DNA of 64,000 nt, taken from NCBI GenBank assembly GCA_038373885.1, contig JAWZYV010012519.1, forward strand, positions 434,001-498,000. The letters run 5' to 3'. The notes below the pieces were generated by a model. It ran no database searches and was not told the origin of the DNA. It was given only the letters and a program-made list of their open reading frames with translations. Both the position numbers and the translations under genes were made by a program. Positions 12,861 through 23,867 of this stretch are shown in pieces. The first letter of the stretch is position 1. The number at the start of each line of letters is the position of its first letter. This stretch comes from Cheiracanthium punctorium (lineage: Eukaryota; Arthropoda; Arachnida; Araneae; Cheiracanthiidae).

Positions 12861-13595
12861 ACCGTCGCCAGGGCGTCTTGGATAAAGGCAAAAGTATGCA
12901 CAGAGCTGTTTTCATTCCACCTCGATGCGTGAGTTAGAAAAAAGGATGAGGAGTTGTTACCGCATTGAACATAGATTTAACTTGTTCTTTCCTACCGTTA
13001 ATAGATGCAGAGATGTATATTTCATTTCTGTGTCCGGCATGGGTCTTAGAATACTGTGCTGAGATACAGATTTACGAAAACATGCATTCAAAAACTCATT
13101 CTGGATTGAAAAGTGGACTTCTCTGGATGAAAAGAAACTTCGCCGCTCTGTCTGGGCAATGATGGGACCATACAGGTTTCTGTAATAAAATTGATAAAGC
13201 TTGACAAGTCCTTTGAAAAAATTCTGATCATGCTGCTGGTTTCAGGCAACTTTAATAATATAAAGTTAAATTTCAGTAAAAGAAAAACTGAAATTCGTTA
13301 AAGAAAAGCATCAGTTCTAAGTACTACATTCGAATTTTAAAGCAACCATAGTTTATGATGAATGTATTTTACTTACTGAAAGATGTAGGTGTATTTACGT
13401 GAAAACTGGAGGTCGCAGAACAGAATTTTATGTCTCAGCCGTTTAAAGGGTTAAGTCGTTTCATGAACCTGAAGACGTATGAACGCAAAGGAAAGTACTT
13501 AAGATCTATATATATATATTACATATTGCATATATGTATATATAATTATATACATTTTTATATACTACAAGCCATGGGTGGCATTAACAAAAATT

Positions 13596-13803
13596 ACAGA
13601 TTCATTCTATTATACTTTGATTTAAAAATAATTATACCTACAGATAATTGTTACAAAGTTTTTTTCAATTAATTATGATTTTTATGAACAGATATGGAAT
13701 GTATAGTGGAATAAACAGATTCATTCCATTGTACTTTGATTTAAAATAATTTATAAATACAGATAATTGTTACAATGTTTTTTTCAAATAATTATGATTT
13801 TTA
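13596..13803 (+). repeat. Two-unit tandem duplication
   Basis: Units of about 90 bp at 13596-13686 and 13715-13803 share 'acagattcattc', 'tactttgatttaaaa', 'acagataattgttacaa' and 'aattatgatttt'. Noncoding, AT-rich; an AT-rich dinucleotide run lies just upstream near 13507-13550. Confidence 0.85.
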
Positions 13804-14031
13804 AACCGTATTTTAAAAGTTCATAAAAGGTAAACATATAGTTTTACTTTAAAGAAAGTGCTGTTTATAATTATAAAAGCATGTTATAACTTACATGTTA
13901 TAACTTACTAAGGGAAAAAATATTCCATCTAGATATTGGTAAGGGCCTCCACAGACGCTATCCTAAACCAGTTTCAAATTTAAAGTAAACGCTCACAAAA
14001 TCGAAGGAGCAAATAATAAATAGCCAACTTT

Positions 14032-14057
14032 AAAAAAAAAAAAAAAAAAAAAAAAAA
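14032..14057. repeat. Poly-A tract
   Basis: About 26 consecutive A residues; no retroposon body was recognised upstream. Confidence 0.9.
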
Positions 14058-14184
14058 TAAGCATTCTTCTGCAGCAATGAAAACTCCATCGTTTTTGTTC
14101 CTTTATCTTAACTTCTGCGTGTTGATGATGTGATTTAACAATTAAGATTATTAATTTTACTTATTGCAATCATTCAAATTGGAG

Positions 14185-14482
14185 GTATTTTCAATCTTCG
14201 AAATCTGCATTTCACCTTCATGTATTTGTCAATTGCATGCCGAAACATTCTTTTTTTTCTTTCTTTGTTGTTGTTGTTTTCCTCATTGTCGGAATCATCT
14301 TTATATATTTGATGACAGGATTTTTGTCTCTATTTACAGGAATATCGTCGAGGATGACTTGAAACCACCTAGTTGCTTCATGAAGTTGAATATGCATGAA
14401 GCTAGTTTTGAGGAAGCTAATTAATATATATATTTTTTAATGTCTTTTGTGGAACATTTATAATGACCGTTTTATTTAAATG
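14185..14482 (+). repeat. Local direct duplication, copy 2
   Basis: Partner of 12555-12860, diverged and with a T-rich insertion near 14250-14280. Confidence 0.7.
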
Positions 14483-14499
14483 TAGTTGAACAGACCCGA

Positions 14500-15935
14500 C
14501 CGAGTTATGTAAATATTGTGTGTGTCTACGTTGATGCAAATTTTTCTACTATTACCGCATTGTTTTTGTTTGTTTGTTTCAATTAATTGTTAGTGGGTTA
14601 AAAAAAAGAAGAAAATTGAAATTCTCTTATAGGGTATACTTATGCACAAAGGTGCAATAAATAATAATGTTGTGTGGCGCCATAAATAATGTTTAATTTA
14701 TTTGTTTTTTATCTGTATGAATTGTATATATATTTATGGCAGTTAGAGGATAGACATACAGACTGAGAACACAAAATCAAAAACTCCTCTTTTCAACTAT
14801 GTTGAATGAATGTTAAAAATTGTTTCAAGGTTTTTTTTTAATTACTTTAATCCATCAAGTTCGAACAGTCCAAACTTAAAAATAATCCAGCAACTTAAAA
14901 AAACTATGCCCTAAATATGAAACACATATTAGTTTCTCCTCAGTCCCTCATACATCCTTATAGTTTGAAGTGACAAACAAGAATGAATATGTTCGTTTAT
15001 TCAGTATAGTGTAATTTCATTATCACAATATCATTTTTCATGTACGATAGGGAAGGTGTACTTCCTTAATGTTTTAATGAAACGTTTAAAATATAGGCCA
15101 CTAGATAACCTTCTTTTCAATCTGGCAGCAAAGGATATTGCTGATCTATAACACAATTGGTCCGAGAATGTACCTTCTTTGCTAGAAGCAACAAAGTTGC
15201 TATTTATTTCTCTTGGAAAACCTACGTGGGTACGACAGGTGTTTTAAGATCGCTAAAATTGTTCTAGAAAACGTGTTTTGACCCTTGGCATAAAAAATCC
15301 AATTATTAAACAAAGAGTATATTAATACATTAATGCATTTGTAGAAGACTTGCATAGAAAAACTACATAGTTTTTATTTTTTATGTTGGCCAAAATAATT
15401 TAAATAATGTCAGTGTTAGAGTAATTAATGTTATATTATACTCGTTTTTTTAAACTTGAATTTAAATATTGTAAATGGCGAGTTTCCAAACACTAAACCC
15501 ATAAACTTAGTGTAAAAAAAATTCACAACGTTTTTGCACTTTGAGTGTACGCAGTTAGTAAATCTTAAGTCAAACTTTAACAGATCATTATTTTTGTGTG
15601 GATCTGTGACTGCGACTGTGGATTTGGTGTGTGACTGCCAGATGAATGAGCCACGCAGACCATAAGAAACATAGATTTCATAAGACTGCTTTTACAGATC
15701 CACGAAACTATCTTTGATTTCTGGTATTATTTTATGTACTCTAGTAGTAGAAATTTTACGTCATTTATTGATGATATAATTTATTTGCATTTCAAGACTT
15801 TTCAATAAAAGTAACATTTTATTGTTCTTTTTTTGCACAAATTAATTTTTAATGTATTCTAATTAACAGACTGTTTTGTAAATGCATCAGCATTAAAAAA
15901 TGTAAAGTTAAATATTGTAAATGTATGAAATAGAC
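14500..15935. other. Noncoding stretch
   Basis: No recognised gene or mobile element. Confidence 0.5.
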
Positions 15936-16190
15936 TTATTAATTGAAAAAAAGATAAACAAATCTGAAACACTTTGATATTTTAATACGTACTGAAGTGC
16001 AATATATTAAAAGCGTATCACAATCCATTCGTCGGCCATATCTATCTTCCTTGCTTCATTACATTAGAAAGTACACCATAATCCATGTATCAGTTTTATT
16101 TATCTTCCTAGCTCCATTGCATCATAATCCACGAGTGTGCCATATTTGTCTTCCCTATTCCATAAAGCACTTCTTTGGAATTTAAATCTG
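15936..16190 (+). repeat. Dispersed repeat family D, truncated copy 3
   Basis: Matches part of copy 1 around 7970-8110, including 'aaatctgaaa.actttcagat/gatatttt', 'taatacgtactgaagtgcaatatattaaaagcgt' in short pieces, and 'ttccctattccataaag'. It ends close to the TTAA element at 16206. Confidence 0.6.
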
Positions 16191-16205
16191 CATTAAAGTC
16201 GCCTG

Positions 16206-16599
16206 TTAACCCTTTAACGTGCAGTGATCCCGCTCTGGGATCACCCAACTCTGACGTTTTGACTATTGCCAGTCACGAAGAATAGATTTGACTTCTATAA
16301 AAATAGTTGCGGGTGATATGGCTCCACGAGAATTCTTTACTTTTTAGCACGTCATTTCCCGTAAAAAAATGGTCACGGTTATTTTTAACAGCACTGACAT
16401 CTGCTGAAAAATGGAAGAACGCGAGAACAGCTGGATAGATTGCCTAATGCTGAAAAAAAGGCAGCCGTTGCCATCGCTCGACTTAACTACCAGCAAGATG
16501 GCGGACGATCGAAACGTTCATCGCGTGCCACCGATCTAGAGACCCTTTTTTGACGACTGCTGGCCAGCATTGGGATAGGGTTGCGCCTCAAAGGGTTAA
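16206..16599. mobile_element. Second TTAA-bounded piggyBac-like MITE
   Basis: Starts TTAACCCTTTAACGTGCAG and ends GCGCCTCAAAGGGTTAA; the outer TTAACCCTTT is an exact inverted match. It is about 394 bp. A short hairpin (GTGATCCC / GGGATCAC) sits just inside the left end. A 42-codon open stretch from an ATG near 16411 may be a transposase remnant but shows no recognisable motif. Its inside differs from the 7196 element, so it is probably a different subfamily. Confidence 0.7.
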
Positions 16600-16970
16600 A
16601 ACTATTTTAGAATCTTCGTCAGACCTACTCTAGCTATACTTCACCTTTATTTATACTTCTGGACTAATTGCGTAGGCGAAAAGAAAACCGAGGTTTGAAA
16701 TTAATAGCACTTTAACGCTAAAAAACCGTAATCCAATGCTCACCTCCCCCCCCCCCTACTGCTTAGAAATGTTAATGCATTTCAGAACTTCACTGAAGAA
16801 GGTATATCTCCTGAAGGTGTATGTCAATATCTGTGATCATAAGGAATATATTCTTAAAAATAAAGTTGAAACTTTTTAGGTGTGCACTTTTTTCAAGTTA
16901 TTGAGCCAGTCTAATTTAGCTTTTGATAGAATGAAGTTTTATTCGCATCATTCAAATTATGTTTTTAGGG

Positions 16971-17275
16971 TTATGGCACCTCAGTGGTTAAGACGTTGTA
17001 CTCATAACCGGAAGGTTTCGGGTTCGATTCCGACGTACCACTAAAGACCACCTTGTACATGCGATGTACGTGCACATTAAATGAGTAGTTTCGAAAGTCC
17101 TGTCAGCAGTCGCTAGCATTTACCAATATTCAGAAGTCCTCCACCTTGTAATGGGGATCCGTATTGTGGCGCGAAACTCCAGGAAGGAAGTATGTAGCTC
17201 TAAACGTCACATTCAGTGGCGAGAGTGTCCTCCTGGCAAACGACAGTTTAAATAGTGTGGTACAGTAATAATGAT
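16971..17275 (+). mobile_element. tRNA-Met-derived SINE, family 2
   Basis: The head reads CTCAGTGGTTAAGACG (box A), a loop containing CTCATAACC with a CAT anticodon position, and GGGTTCGATTCC (box B), closely following an elongator tRNA-Met. The acceptor arms do not pair, so this is not a functional tRNA. The tRNA-unrelated body, with 'gtttcgaaagtcct', 'gcca/accaatattcagaag' and 'gtagctctaaacg', matches the copy at 62118-62405. Confidence 0.75.
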
Positions 17276-17310
17276 GTAGTAAGTTGTTTAACCGAGAATG
17301 CACATGTGAC

Positions 17311-17960
17311 GAAGTTCACATATTTTTCGCGTCTTAAAATAATGTTCCTATGTTTCATCTTTCTAAATCAAAATTTCGTTTTCCGTATTAATCTCTCTCC
17401 ACTTTGTTTTTGGGCTCGATAAAATGCTCTTTCCTTTTGCGCGACGGTGTGTCTGGGATTTTTCGGGGTTTCCCTTCTAAATTAATTTCGCTTTAGCATA
17501 TGCTGTGTAAATTCTTGGTGCCTCCCGGTCGTACGCCTTTGCTTTTCTCACGGGGTTGTAGACTTATGTATTGGCATTCGCCGAATTCTGGCACTTCTGT
17601 CTTGGCGTTAATCATTTAATCCGTTTGTTTCAAGTTTTTATATTGTTTACGTCTACCGGACGGTGGTTGTCACGTGGGGCAGTGGCTTGTGAGTGCTCAT
17701 ATTTTACTCGCCAACCTGTAAAGAGCTGGCAGTTTTGTAGGAAGATTTTAGTACACTTCTTGATTGCTCTCCGTCAGAGGAGGTTGTGTTCGTTTTTTAT
17801 GGAACTCCGGCATGCCGTGTGGCCGGAACGATTAGATATGTTCTTGGTGTTATTTGCTACTAATGCAATGTACCGTACGTAATTGAAGTTATTTCCTTTA
17901 AGACTTTTGCTGTTACTTCCAATAAAATGTAGCTTCTCAGAATTCGAGTTGTTTTCCTGT
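17311..17960 (+). other. GC-richer block, possible LTR or old transcript end
   Basis: This block is visibly less AT-rich than its surroundings and carries an AATAAA at 17921-17926. It opens with 'tgtgacgaagttcaca'. A 103-codon ORF within it (17571-17882) shows no recognisable domain. A solo LTR is the best guess, but no target duplication or second copy is visible. Confidence 0.25.
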
Positions 17961-17999
17961 TTTTAGGTCTTCAGCATAACTCAAGGATTTTATTAATTA

Positions 18000-18955
18000 A
18001 ACTATACATCACGTAAACGGCCGAGAGAATGTTTTCTTAATCGACCTCCGACAACTCCCTCATAGCACACATACTAGTTTAGAAAAATGCCAAAAGAACC
18101 AACTTCTTATTAACTCGGAAAATATTTTGGCCGAAGGCTTCAACGACTATTACATGCAAAATCATTTTGTCCAATTTTCGAATTAACAACTTATTCCCCG
18201 TGGTCACATACGTACAGACTCAACAGACAGTTAAACTGAAAAAAGAACGTGATTTCTCCATTGAAAAATAGGCAAATAAGTAGAAAGCTTTCCGACTAAT
18301 AAGTCTTTTTTTTTTTTTTTTTTCATTTCATTTATCCTTAAATTCAGCACAGTCAAAGAAATGCGATTAAATATTTCACAAGCATTACGCCAATAGCCAT
18401 ATCAATTCCACTTTGCAATTAAAATAACGACATCCTGTCAACATTCAATGACATCTACCGGCATTCATGATTTATTTGAATATTCCGAGACGGAATCAGA
18501 TTATGAATATTCACCCGGCGATCATTAGATACATGTTGGCCGCAGCAAAAGCTAATGACAGAAGTGTTCCATTTGTGAAGTGTAGCATTCCCAGAAAAGT
18601 TCCAACAGAGCGTGATTTGCAGGTGTTAAGTTATCCGCCCGGTGACATTTTTCTTTAAGCAGTTACAAAGAAATGTATCATGAGAGGTCATTTACACGGC
18701 GAGAAGTGTCTTAGAAATCTTCAACTTTCAACGGTATTTAGCATTTTCCCCCCATTTTCAATATGTAGTCATTAGCAATAAGAAAAAAATAAGTGTCACC
18801 TATATTTAACGCATAAAACATGTTTATTTATTTTATTCGGGAATAATCTGTGTTAAATTTTATGACTAAAACAATTAAAAACCGGACATGCACTCAAAGC
18901 TTTTTGTTTCTGAGAAGAGAATCTATGTCAGTAAAGTGTAAAAAAAGGGAGAATT
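18000..18955. other. Noncoding stretch
   Basis: Contains a poly-T tract near 18304-18323. No gene recognised. Confidence 0.5.
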
Positions 18956-18958
18956 ATG

Positions 18959-19028
18959 GGATTTCGCCCTACGTCTTGAAACTTTAGATTTAGCTTATTT
19001 AGATCTATCGTTATAAAGACGCGACGGT
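18959..19028 (+). repeat. 70-bp direct repeat, left copy
   Basis: Runs from 'ggatttcgccctacgtctt' to 'aagacgcgacggt' and is repeated almost exactly at 19660-19730. Confidence 0.9.
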
Positions 19029-19034
19029 AGAGAG

Positions 19035-19130
19035 TAGAGATGAGACGGGCTCAGCCCGAGCCCGAAAGCCCGAGCCCGAACCGGGCTCGGGCCCTGTAAT
19101 TCACGATTGCGTTCGGGCTCGGGCTCTTGA
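19035..19130. repeat. GC-rich 'cccgagcccga' tract
   Basis: Multiple interleaved GGGCTCGGGC and GCCCGAGCCCG blocks, self-complementary, begin right after the left direct repeat. hAT-type ends in arthropods can look like this, but no second end was found. Confidence 0.6.
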
Positions 19131-19659
19131 AAAATGTCTCCTTTATTGAGCTTACTCCTTGAAACGGATTTTAAAAAGCGATTCATCGGAAAAATAAACG
19201 TAGTGATGTAATGATAGGACTTGCAACAAAACGATGGGTAAAAAGCTAGCCTTTTCACATAATTTACTAAATGGTGTGTTGTGCTATTTCATTTGCGTAT
19301 GTCTGTTAAAATGCTGTTAATTCAAAATTTTGGCCTCATTATTTACTGGCCTATCTTAGTTAAATGTATATATTCACATCGTATCATAAAATATTCTTTA
19401 AAAGTAATTTTGTTCCTATCAACTAAATTCTTATGCAATAATACATTCTTATGCAATTCTATTTCAAATATGCAGATTTCTTAAATTTATTATGCAAAAT
19501 CTCTTTTCTGGACGTGTTTTAGATAGAGAGAGACTCAAATAGGTGCGTCTTTGAAGTGTGTGTGTGTCGAAATGCTCTGTGAGTCTCTATCGTTGAGAAT
19601 CTCGCGCGAGTAAGTACTAAACAGGTCGGGTTGAGAAGGAAGAGTAGATCGGAGCGTGC

Positions 19660-19730
19660 GGATTTCGCCCTACGTCTTTTGAAACTTTAGGATTTAGTTA
19701 TTAGATCTATCGTTATAAAGACGCGACGGT
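19660..19730 (+). repeat. 71-bp direct repeat, right copy
   Basis: Partner of 18959-19028, differing by a few single-base insertions or deletions. The two copies bracket about 630 bp that include the GC-rich tract. Confidence 0.9.
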
Positions 19731-20365
19731 TTGGTTGGATGAGTCCCCCCTTCTTGCATAGTCGCTTGACCTCTGTTTTTAGTTACGTTATTTTATTTCA
19801 AAAAAAAATTTGTATATTTTATGTAAGTTTTTAAAAATATTCCTTTTGTAGAAAGTGATGAATGTGACATTGAGAGTTCTAAAGAGTCCTTCAAAAAAAA
19901 TATACAAAAATATTCACCAGACCTAAGGAGCATGTATGCCTAAAAATTTTAAAAATTCTAACGAGGTCGCAAATTTTTCTCAAAGTGTACTAGTAGATGA
20001 AAAAAGATCACATTTTAAACAAGTGTAATATATATATATTTCATTTGGAAAAACTTTAAATGTTTATTTAAATTCCAAATCTTTTAAAAAATCATTTTGA
20101 CAAAAAGAAACACGAATTTTATCGCTCTTTAACCCTCCAGCATATAATCCACATAATTGAAAATCAGTAATTTTTTAAACACATTTCCCATCTTAGGCCC
20201 CGTGAGACAATCCCAAGCAAGGAAATCTTGAACGCTTTTTTTCTCCTTTCTTATTTTATCTAAAATTAAAAGCAAATGTGACCGCATTCAGTTCCTGAGA
20301 TGGAAATACAGTGGTGGGTGTGCAATCTTCCTGCTTCCTCTACTCCGCCTAGCAAGCCAAACATA

Positions 20366-20800
20366 TCATTGATCTACAATCCAAAGTCCTTTAATCTTAC
20401 CATATTGTTTGTGCTTCCACAAATCCGACCACCCGGCAGCAGTTTCAAATTTTCGCAGCGACAGTGATTTCAAAATCCATTCTTTTCTCTCATTAAATGG
20501 TAGCGTATACAAAGACTGGAAAAGCCCGGAGGGGCTGGAAATAACTTCGACAGCCTTTTCAACTTCTTTCAAAAGACCTAATACGGGATTTACACCAGTA
20601 GCCGCATAATTATTTGTTGCCTCCGTTCGTTCGTATGCTCTTGACATACCACTAAATTGTCTTGGAATAAAGTGAACTTTAATTCTAGGTTCTTGTCGCT
20701 CTCTATGTAATTTCGTCCGCTTGCACAGAATCCCGTCTTTCTCAGTTGTTGGCTTTGTAAGATAATATGCACTTAGGATTACTCCGACGCATAATGATCG
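20366..20800 (-). CDS. Candidate coding exon, weakly CCDC127-like
   Basis: The minus strand is open for 144 codons, bounded upstream by a TGA at 20801-20803. An in-frame ATG lies at 20647 but sense-looking sequence continues upstream of it. The reading begins with a hydrophobic segment (CVGVILSAYYL, possible membrane anchor), then a basic stretch (CKRTKLHRERQEPRIK), then GLLKEVEKAVE, SLYTLPFNERKEW, ETAAGWSDLWKHKQYG and ends WIVDQ. The composition is more protein-like than any neighbouring ORF. The order LLKE-E, SL-LP, K-SL, E-AAG-(T/S)D-(I/L)(F/W) recalls the C-terminal part of CCDC127-family proteins as I remember them; this was not computed. Weak acceptor-like AGs lie within the first 30 codons, so it may be a last exon or a decayed retrocopy. 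Confidence 0.35.
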   Translation of the reverse strand, partial: RSLCVGVILSAYYLTKPTTEKDGILCKRTKLHRERQEPRIKVHFIPRQFSGMSRAYERTEATNNYAATGVNPVLGLLKEVEKAVEVISSPSGLFQSLYTLPFNERKEWILKSLSLRKFETAAGWSDLWKHKQYGKIKGLWIVDQ

Positions 20801-21338
20801 TCAAAACCCCTCAATCGTGTATACATTTTTAGTAGAAAAAATATTTGAAAAATATATACTGCAGTTGCTTCTGTTTTTTTCGTGCCCTTATTTCAAACAA
20901 ACTCTTTGTGCAAAAGAAACTTGTAGGCAGTGAAAAATGAGCTTGGAGGTAAATGAAAGCAAATTTTCTTGGAAAATTCACTAAAAAAAGAATTATTCTT
21001 TGAATGACCTCTGAAATGTGCGCGAGTTAATTTCAGCAAAATAAAGTAAATATGAACACCTCTTGATCCAACTAATGTATGTAATTTTCTGTAATTTGGC
21101 TGACATATATCCAATAAATTGGCTGAGTAATCAATAGTAGAATTGTGAAGCAACCATTTTCGCCAAAAGAAAAAGAAAAATACCTATTATAACCGTCAAT
21201 TGTGAACAAATTACTTTAGAATTCAATTTTTTATATGAAGTTTTCGTTTGTTTATTTGGAACGAAAATTTTACTGTTGTAAGAGATATATGGACAAACAT
21301 CTGCATATCCATATATGAAAGATTTTACTAATAAGTGC

Positions 21339-21375
21339 GAAAGTTTGTTTATAGTGTTGTTATAAACAAACTTTC
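21339..21375. repeat. Perfect 15-bp inverted repeat, 7-nt loop
   Basis: GAAAGTTTGTTTATA and TATAAACAAACTTTC are exact reverse complements. Confidence 0.9.
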
Positions 21376-21393
21376 AGTGCGGATAAACTGTAA

Positions 21394-21425
21394 AGTTGTT
21401 TCAGCTCTTTCGCGCTGAAACAACT
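21394..21425. repeat. Perfect 12-bp inverted repeat, 8-nt loop
   Basis: AGTTGTTTCAGC and GCTGAAACAACT flank TCTTTCGC. It starts 18 bp after the preceding hairpin. The following 120 bp ('gatttggatgaaatttggaatggagat') read like the conserved part of a dispersed arthropod repeat. Confidence 0.9.
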
Positions 21426-21744
21426 CCAGAGATTTGGATGAAATTTGGAATGGAGATCGCCTATACCCTGAATTAATACGTAGACTGCCTTTTATCCTGA
21501 AAAAAATGAAAGCGATTTCCACTGACTTCTTAATTTTGTGGCACATTCCTAAAAGTATGATGTAAAAGTATGATGTACATTCCTAAGTATGATGTAAAAT
21601 CTAATATCACTCTGGCAGAGGCGCAGGTAAATAAAATATAAATATATATACCTATACTGTGATTGATATGATGAAGTTCAATAATTAGTGAAATGTTCAC
21701 TCAAAATACTAAAGTAAATAGCCTTATGCAGCAAAATTATAGCT

Positions 21745-22028
21745 ATGTTTATCTCTGTAACTACTGAAGCGATCACAAAACTTTTTCACTGATAGAAAGC
21801 TACACTATTCCTGAGTATTATAGGCTAAAATTGATGCATGTAACATAAATAGTTCTTTTACAGGAACACTGAAAATAATTCTAATACATTGCGCTCTATA
21901 GGTTTCTCTGTAACTACAGAACCAATTCTAACACTTTTACACTAATAGAAAGCTGCTCTATTCCTGATTAACATAGGCAAAAATTCATGCCAATAGCATA
22001 AACATTTCTTTTACCAGAACACTCAAAA
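21745..22028 (+). repeat. Two-unit tandem repeat (~140 bp)
   Basis: Both units carry 'tctctgtaactac.gaa', 'ctttttcac/cactttttacactaatagaaagct', 'ctattcctga' and 'cttttac.ggaacact'. Units lie at about 21745-21880 and 21893-22028. This motif style is common in arthropod dispersed repeats; the superfamily is not assigned. Confidence 0.8.
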
Positions 22029-22448
22029 TAGTTCGCAAATACTGTCGCAACTGCCTCGATTCGCCAAATGAATAAAAAAATATATAAATTTAGTAACTCT
22101 GCATACTCTCTTATGTTACATGAAGTATACTACCGTGTATTATATTTCCTTTCAAATAAGTAAAAAATAAATAATATTTAAATACAGTAACTTTTCTTTG
22201 TGTCTATAGCTCAAACATATTTGTTATTCACACATGCTTCATGTCTCTTTGGACCTAAATTATAAAGCCGACGCGGACGAAGTCGTGGATAACAGCTATA
22301 ACTATAAAAACTACCGCATAAATAGAGTTTTATAATTTTAAACCAGAAACTGGTGTATCTTCCTTGAGGCAAACAAGCTCGCTCATGACTAAAATTGCTC
22401 AATGCGCAGTATGCATTTTCTTCTTAAGGTGCTGAAATGCTTTTATAA

Positions 22449-23020
22449 AATGCCACTAGGAATTGTGTTAGAGAAGTAAAATTTGGTTGGCGTTTTTATG
22501 CATCTGAAAGATGATGTCTATTCAAATTTTGCGTTAGGCACATACCACTTAGACCATACCAAATTAGATCAGGAATACCTTTAAGAAGGTAAATTTTCTT
22601 TCCGCGATATTGTAGGAAGACTTGGCAGGAATATATCCACTGTACATTATTGTTGGCACTAGTGGTTATGGGAAGACTGGGCTCCGGGAAGCTATGTGGC
22701 AATACTGAAAGATAAAACCACCGTATTCGGCGTATAGCTGTGGGGCATCATACTGCGTCTGCAGCAGAAATTCGAGCTGCAGTTGGTATCACAGTAACAC
22801 AACAAGCTTTTACTGCTTGGAAACTTCAAGGACAGCTCCCAGCCATACCTCCTGAAAGGTGCATTCAAGGGTGGATTCCACTGACTCCAAACTGCCGTTT
22901 GCGACGTCTGTCAGTGGTGTCATGAAAGAGCTCTTTGAAGGACGGATTGGAGTTTTGTTGTCTATTCTGATGAAAGCCGTTTCAGCCTTGGTGCCAGTGA
23001 TCGCCGTGATTGGCTAGAAG
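22449..23020 (+). pseudogene. Tc1-like transposase relic, N-terminal part
   Basis: In shifting plus-strand frames this reads as a DD34E Tc1-like transposase: an HTH-type stretch (FRDIVGRLGRNISTVHYCW), a second helix region (HHTASAAEIRAAVGITVTQQ), 'CHERALWRTDW' and the first catalytic block VVYSDESRFSLG with its Asp. Several frameshifts and stops make it non-functional. The relic stops abruptly at 23020, where a hAT element is inserted, and resumes at 24669. Confidence 0.85.
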
Positions 23021-23415
23021 CAGGGGCGCCGACTGTGAAGGTGCTCTGGGGCTGAATCACCTCCAGAAAAAATCATTTGGGTGCGGGGGGGGCACCAGAC
23101 GATTTCAAGGAACAGTAGTAGTTACTTTTCTAGAAAATATCTAGAAAATTCAGAGAAAAAATACACAGCATCCTGATAAAAAGGATCATTTATGAAATTA
23201 TTTGATTATATTCCATTACTGCTTGTCGTAATATAAACTTGAACAAAATCAATCACGGATGGAAGAAGGAATCCCGAATGTTAATTATTTCCCCCTTAGA
23301 ATACGAAATTCATTTCATCTTTGTTTTATCCTTATGAGTGCCTGGAGCCTAATAAGTTTCCACAGAACAATTTAATGGATGCTTAATTGCGGGATAAACA
23401 ATTTAATGGATGTTT

Positions 23416-23670
23416 GCATACGCTGTTCGCGTTGTGTAGTGGCTAGACACACATTCTGCCACATAAAGGGTCCGGAATCTAATTTCGACATGGGCTTGGT
23501 GCCATTTCGTCTTTCCCTTCATAGGAGGAAATGCTATGTGTGGTTTATCAATTAGGTGCTTCCATAATATATGTTTTTTGTGTCCAGTATATGTCCAGTA
23601 TTTCCGGCCCAGTAGGGCCCAATGCCTATAAACAGATAGTACACGCCAATGGCCTCTGTTCTGTTCTAAA
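23416..23670 (+). mobile_element. SINE-like segment within the hAT element
   Basis: Begins near 'cgttgtgtagtggctagacacac', a box A-like motif, followed by a degraded box B ('ggtccggaatctaa'), then a tRNA-unrelated body with 'tttcccttcataggagg', a phrase similar to that in SINE families 1 and 3. Boundaries are approximate. Confidence 0.5.
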
Positions 23671-23867
23671 ATAAATTTCTACTACTTACCGATCATGACG
23701 TGGATGCTTTGGAATCTGAGTACAATAGGAAGGAAAACTGATCGATTCAGGATTGCTTTATAATTCTAAACTAAATTGATCTTAGGGCTTAGGTAAATTA
23801 TCAACTAAAAGAGTTTCTTAAAGAAACAAAAATGTTCAGTCGTTCCGCCCCTCTCCTTGAAAAAATG

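Noticed and set aside
16977..17045. tRNA-Met gene
   Set aside because: Boxes A and B and a CAT anticodon position are present but the acceptor stem does not pair, and SINE body follows.
17571..17882. 103-codon ORF in the GC-richer block
   Set aside because: Better explained as a chance ORF in a possible LTR; no domain or homologous copy seen.
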